Made by a program: the position numbers and the translations under genes. Shown piece by piece: positions 60,288 through 64,000 of a stretch of DNA of 64,000 bases (position 1 is the stretch's first letter; every line of letters starts with the position of its first letter). Location: positions 1 to 64,000 of the forward strand of contig DUZS01000010.1 of the NCBI GenBank assembly GCA_013349405.1. Direction: 5' to 3'. The notes beneath the pieces are model-generated. The model worked only from the letters and a program-made list of their open reading frames with translations. It was not told the origin of the DNA and did not search any database. The stretch comes from Desulfuromonadales bacterium. Lineage in GTDB: Bacteria; Desulfobacterota; Desulfuromonadia; Geobacterales; Pseudopelobacteraceae.

Positions 60288-61424
60288 TTATCCCTCCTTG
60301 GTTTCTTCAGGTTCTTTGTCTTTACGCAGCGCATTCAGCGCGCCATGAACAGCGAATGCCGCACCGACTCCCGCCACCAGGCCGAGACCGATTTTGTCGG
60401 CGGTTGCTTCAATACCGAAACCGGGCACGTTCGGCAGGCGGCGGTACAGCGGTGACATGGTATCCCAGAATTGCGGTTCGGAACAGCCGGCGCAGCCGTG
60501 CCCGGAAGCAACCGGCCAGCTGGTTTTTTCGTTGTAGCGCTGGGTCGGACAGTTGTGGAATGTCGCCGGTCCTTTGCAGCCCATTTTGTAGAGACAGAAG
60601 CCTTTGCGATGGGCATCGTCGCCCCAGTGCTCAACATACTGGCCGGCATCGAAATGCGGACGACGCTCGCAGTTATCATGGATGCGCTTGCCGTACGCAA
60701 ACAACGGCCGCCCTTTGCTGTCCATGGCAGGAATTTTTCCGAAGACCAGATAATGTACGATCGTCGCGGTCAGATTATCGGCGTTGCACGGGCAGCCGGG
60801 CAGATTGATGACGGTGGCACCCGGAACCGCATCCCTGACACCGACGGCGCCGGTCGGATTGGGAATGGCGGCAGCGATGCCGCCATAGGCAGCACAGGTA
60901 CCAATAGCGATCGTTGCCAGGGCACTGCCGCAGACGCGTCGGGCTATTTCCAGATGTGTCTTGCCGCTGGTGCAGCCGTAGACACCATCATCTTTCATCG
61001 AAATGGAACCTTCAACCACGCAGAGGTACTTGCCCTTATATTTTGTGATGGTAGTCTCAAGAGCTTCATCGGCCTGATGTCCGGCAGCAGCCATAATCGT
61101 CTCGTGATAATCTACCGACAGAATGTCAAGAATGATCTCACCAACGGTCGGATTGGCGGCACGTAGCAGCGCTTCGGTATCACCGGTACAGTCCTGGAAG
61201 TTCAGCCAGACGAGCGTCGGGCGCTTCACCTCGTCCAGTGCCTGAGCAACAGATGGTGCAAACGATGCCGGCAGCGACATTGCCGCCGTCATTGCGCTGC
61301 AGAACTTGAGGAAGTCGCGCCGGGACACTCCCCGCTGTTTGAGTATCTCGCCAACCGAGAATTCCCGTGTTTCTAAACTTTGTTCTGCTTTGTCCGCTGC
61401 TTCACTATTCTTTCGCTCACTCAT
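60288..61424 (-). CDS. hyaA: [NiFe]-hydrogenase small subunit with Asp in the proximal cluster motif
   Basis: A 378-residue Fe-S subunit. The twin-arginine signal is 'SRRDFLKFCSAMTAAMSLPA' (about residues 34-53), cleaved near 62, exporting the complex. The proximal [4Fe-4S] site reads DCTGDTE: cysteine 79 is normal, but the usual second cysteine is aspartate 82 (codon at 61179-61181). Further ligands are 'IGTCAAYGG' and 'NLPGCPCNAD', the latter with an extra cysteine where proline is usual. Distal and medial clusters look normal ('RIHDNC', 'GFCLYKMGC', 'HGCAGCSEP'). A C-terminal helix anchors it. Start at ATG 61424 with AAAGGGGG ahead. Asp-ligated proximal clusters are known in group 1h-type hydrogenases. 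Confidence 0.9.
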   Translation of the reverse strand: MSERKNSEAADKAEQSLETREFSVGEILKQRGVSRRDFLKFCSAMTAAMSLPASFAPSVAQALDEVKRPTLVWLNFQDCTGDTEALLRAANPTVGEIILDILSVDYHETIMAAAGHQADEALETTITKYKGKYLCVVEGSISMKDDGVYGCTSGKTHLEIARRVCGSALATIAIGTCAAYGGIAAAIPNPTGAVGVRDAVPGATVINLPGCPCNADNLTATIVHYLVFGKIPAMDSKGRPLFAYGKRIHDNCERRPHFDAGQYVEHWGDDAHRKGFCLYKMGCKGPATFHNCPTQRYNEKTSWPVASGHGCAGCSEPQFWDTMSPLYRRLPNVPGFGIEATADKIGLGLVAGVGAAFAVHGALNALRKDKEPEETKEG

Positions 61425-61499
61425 TCCTAACCCCCTTTCAGAAGTTTCTGCCGATGTCAATTTATCTGAATACATTCTTTATGCTTACAGTTGTATTTG

Positions 61500-61528
61500 T
61501 ATATAAATAGAAACCAGTTATATTGCAA
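61500..61528 (-). promoter_or_regulatory. candidate promoter of the hydrogenase operon
   Basis: On the minus strand TTGCAA (61528-61523) is followed, after a 17-base spacer, by TATATA (61505-61500). Transcription would start near 61493, about 70 bases before the hyaA start. Both boxes differ slightly from the sigma-70 consensus. Another TTGACA lies closer to the gene near 61463 but lacks a -10. Confidence 0.5.
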
Positions 61529-61601
61529 CTGTTTTTTTCGCAAATTTTACGTGTGTTACGAAATAGTTTTTTTAGCGCATCCTGCTTACGTCAACGCATA
61601 A

Positions 61602-63896
61602 TCAAACAATCTTTTTTCTGATTTTTTTGACCTTTTTTTTCAGATTCTCTTTAACACGCTTTTGTGCTCTTGCTATCAACAAGCGATGGCTCCCCTCACC
61701 ATTGCCATCAGCAGTCCGGCGTTGGATATACGTGCCGTCAGACTGCATCTCCCACGCAGAACGCTGGTCGGACAGCTGTGTGTCGAATATGAGACGCACC
61801 TCTTTAGTCAATTCTGCCGACTCCACCGGACAGAGAATTTCAACTCGGGCTTCCAGATTGCGCTTCATGGCATCGGCTGAAGCGATGAAATATTCATCGG
61901 CGCCACCGTTGTGAAAATAATAAATTCGTGCATGCTCCAGAAATCTGCCGACAACGCTTATCACGGTGACGGTTTCTGATAGCCCCGGGATACCGGGTCG
62001 CAGGCGGCAGCTATCCCGTACTATGAGGTCAATTTTAACTCCGGCCATGGAGGCCCGATAGAGCGCACTCACAACATCGCCATCTTCAAGTGCATTAATT
62101 TTAAACTGAATAAGCCCGCCACCGCCGCTAGCTCGATGGAGGTCAGCTTCACGTTCTATTTTATCGAGAAGCGCTTTTTTAAGCATTCGCGGGGCGAGGG
62201 CGAGTTTTGAATATTTTCGCTTCAGCATAAATCCGGTTGTGAGAAAATTGAACAGCTCGGTTACATCCTCGGCGATGGACTGATCGCAGGAGAGAATCCC
62301 GACATCACTGTAGAGCCGGGCAGTATCTGCGTGATAATTACCGGTACCGATGTGGAAATAGCGGCGTAAGCCGTTGTAATCCTGACGGACGACCAGAATA
62401 ACCTTACAGTGGGTTTTTAAGCCGACGACGCCATAGGTAACGTGGACTCCCGCCTCTTCCATCCGCTCCGCGAGACTGATGTTGGTCGCCTCATCAAAAC
62501 GTGCTTTGAGCTCGACAACCACAGCAACCTGCTTGCCGTTGTGTGCCGCCAGAATCAGGGCATCAATAATCCGGCTCTGCCGTGAAGTGCGGTAGAGCGT
62601 CATCTTAATCCCGCGCACCTTTGGATCGGTCGCCGCCTCACGCAGAAAACGTTCAACAGACGTAGAAAAAGATTCATACGGGTGCTGCAGCAATATTGCG
62701 CCTGAGTCGCGTATGACGTGGAATATGTTGCGCTGTGTCTGCAGCTGAGGGTGATCAATCGGATGGTGCGGCAGGTCGTGCAGTCGTGGGAAATCGAGCC
62801 GGGTCAGCTCAAAAAGGTCCCTCATCGCCAGCAAACCGGGCACTTCAAACACGTCAGTCGCTTCATCAAGCTCCAACTCGGCAGCAAGTCGGCCACGATG
62901 GACCGGATCCATGCCGGTGACGATCTCCAACCGGACAATCGGGGCAAATTTGCGTTCCTTCAACTCCGACTCGATCATCTCCATGAGATCGTCAGCCTCT
63001 TCCTCATCCTTTTCGGTATTGGCATTTCGGGTTACCCGAAAGAGCTCGCATGACATGATCTCCATACCGGGAAAGAGCATATCCAGGTTGTTCATCATAA
63101 CCTCTTCAAGCCGGATGAAATGCTCTCCCTTGCCGATTCTGATAAAGCGCGGTGTTCCGGCGTTAACCGGCACCTTGATCCGTACCAGTGAATTATGTTT
63201 GGCCTTGGGGTAGTGCAGGGAAACCAGGAGGTTGAGCGACAGGTTTGAAATAAAGGGGAACGGGTGCGCAGGGTCTATTGATTGCGGCGTCAAAAGCGGA
63301 AATATGTTGGCATAGTAAAATTCTCTCAGCAGTTTCTTTTCTTTGGGTGTCAATTCATCATAGCTCTCAATCAGGATGTTCTTCTCTTCCAGCAAAGTGC
63401 ATATTTTTTCAAATTCCTGTTCCTTGCGCGCCTCAAGATCGCGTACTTCAGCATGACATTCCGTCACCTGTTGGCGGGCGGTGCGACCGTCAAGAGACAA
63501 CTCACGCATCCCTGCGCCAATCTGCTGTTTCAGGCCGCCGATACGCTTCATAAAAAATTCGTCAAGATTAGCACTGACAATAGCGATAAATTTGAGTCGT
63601 TCAAGCAGCGGCGTCCGCTCATCCTCGGCTTCATGGAGCACCCGCCGATTGAAGGAGAGCCAGGTCAGCTCGCGGTTTAAAAACCACTGACTGTCGTGAA
63701 GATCGAATTGTGGAACAGACGGAGTCTGGGCGGACAGCGGCTCAGCCGGCCTGGTCGTTTTAACCGGTTTTACCGCTTTTATTTCTTTTACTACTTTTGT
63801 TTTTTTTATTTTGGCAGGTTTCGCTGCACCAGGCACAACCGGCGTTTTTTTTGTTTTTTTGGCCGGTTGTTTTTTTTTGATTTGGGCGACTTTCAC
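61602..63896 (-). CDS. ppk: polyphosphate kinase
   Basis: A 764-residue PPK1, which makes polyphosphate from ATP. 'FLNRELTWLSFNRRVLHEA' opens the family core, 'HHPIDHPQLQTQRNIFHVI' and 'LQHPYESFSTSVERFLREAA' form the N and middle domains, and the catalytic histidine is in 'GVVGLKTHCKVILVVRQ'. The start is GTG at 63896 with GGAG 5 bases ahead. About 65 residues before the core are lysine/proline-rich (KKKQPAKKTKKTP and similar), and the tail is lysine-rich too (KKKVKKIRKK), features not present in standard PPK1. They may bind polyphosphate or nucleic acid. Confidence 0.92.
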   Translation of the reverse strand: MKVAQIKKKQPAKKTKKTPVVPGAAKPAKIKKTKVVKEIKAVKPVKTTRPAEPLSAQTPSVPQFDLHDSQWFLNRELTWLSFNRRVLHEAEDERTPLLERLKFIAIVSANLDEFFMKRIGGLKQQIGAGMRELSLDGRTARQQVTECHAEVRDLEARKEQEFEKICTLLEEKNILIESYDELTPKEKKLLREFYYANIFPLLTPQSIDPAHPFPFISNLSLNLLVSLHYPKAKHNSLVRIKVPVNAGTPRFIRIGKGEHFIRLEEVMMNNLDMLFPGMEIMSCELFRVTRNANTEKDEEEADDLMEMIESELKERKFAPIVRLEIVTGMDPVHRGRLAAELELDEATDVFEVPGLLAMRDLFELTRLDFPRLHDLPHHPIDHPQLQTQRNIFHVIRDSGAILLQHPYESFSTSVERFLREAATDPKVRGIKMTLYRTSRQSRIIDALILAAHNGKQVAVVVELKARFDEATNISLAERMEEAGVHVTYGVVGLKTHCKVILVVRQDYNGLRRYFHIGTGNYHADTARLYSDVGILSCDQSIAEDVTELFNFLTTGFMLKRKYSKLALAPRMLKKALLDKIEREADLHRASGGGGLIQFKINALEDGDVVSALYRASMAGVKIDLIVRDSCRLRPGIPGLSETVTVISVVGRFLEHARIYYFHNGGADEYFIASADAMKRNLEARVEILCPVESAELTKEVRLIFDTQLSDQRSAWEMQSDGTYIQRRTADGNGEGSHRLLIARAQKRVKENLKKKVKKIRKKIV

Positions 63897-64000
63897 ATGC
63901 TCTCCAGTTCCGGAAGAATTAACCACATGGCATGATTGTACCCAATTCAGCTGTTACCGCAACACGTTTCATCGCTAATGATCAAAAATAGTTCTACAAG

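Overview
The window looks like a chromosomal segment from a member of the Desulfuromonadia, most likely a Geobacter/Pelobacter-type bacterium. This is inferred from gene content rather than from any marker gene: a Hya-type uptake [NiFe]-hydrogenase operon, a c-type haem-binding sensor kinase, many sigma-54 and two-component regulators, an anaerobic-type cobalamin gene set and a large surface-polysaccharide operon. No rRNA or tRNA gene and no CRISPR array was seen. Coding density is high except in three accessory stretches (about 1-4000, 42900-46100 and 48360-48760), which hold toxin-antitoxin-like pairs, hairpin repeats and the 3' ends of two otherwise missing genes.

Layout. 1-4000: DUF4160/DUF2442 pair, TumE/TumA toxin-antitoxin pair, two hypothetical genes, palindromic repeats and a 27-codon 3' remnant of mnmA. 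4006-6664: divergent HEAT-type protein and a short MuiA-like secreted protein. 6727-13283: a four-gene signalling operon (hybrid kinase, PAS kinase, single receiver, receiver-PAS-GGDEF-EAL protein). 13326-14339: parvulin-type isomerase. 14439-30468: one unbroken minus-strand run that reads nikR, crcB, DUF190, fcl, gmd, wzx, FkbM methyltransferase, seven glycosyltransferase or methyltransferase genes, two further glycosyltransferases, a YfhO-like membrane protein and trmN6. 30614-32193: divergent cobalt/nickel ECF transporter genes (T component and ATPase).

32239-36984: operon murI, GerMN protein, small hypothetical protein, haem-binding histidine kinase and NtrC-like regulator. 37234-38475: glgC. 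38505-42864: cobalamin operon starting with a fused cbiH/cobJ-cobQ gene, then cbiB and cobD, with a possible degenerate cobalamin riboswitch ahead of it. 43326-45831: MFS exporter and divergent LysR regulator, flanked by hairpin repeats. 46141-50501: lytic transglycosylase, FlrC-like sigma-54 activator, a cheA 3' remnant, cheR and an HDOD gene. 50583-55337: nicotinate salvage (pncB, pncA) followed by a two-subunit molybdenum hydroxylase. 55696-57746: prfC and a DoxX protein. 57905-61424: [NiFe]-hydrogenase small subunit, large subunit and cytochrome b, with a promoter and a strong terminator. 61602-63896: polyphosphate kinase with a long lysine-rich N-terminus.

Nickel and cobalt link several parts: NikR, the ECF transporter, B12 synthesis and the nickel hydrogenase. 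The points most worth checking are the hydrogenase small subunit, whose usual second proximal-cluster cysteine is aspartate and which has an extra cysteine in the GCPxN loop; the CbiH/CobJ-CobQ fusion; the two gene-tail remnants (mnmA, cheA); and a 30-bp hairpin repeat found identically at both ends of the window's accessory DNA.
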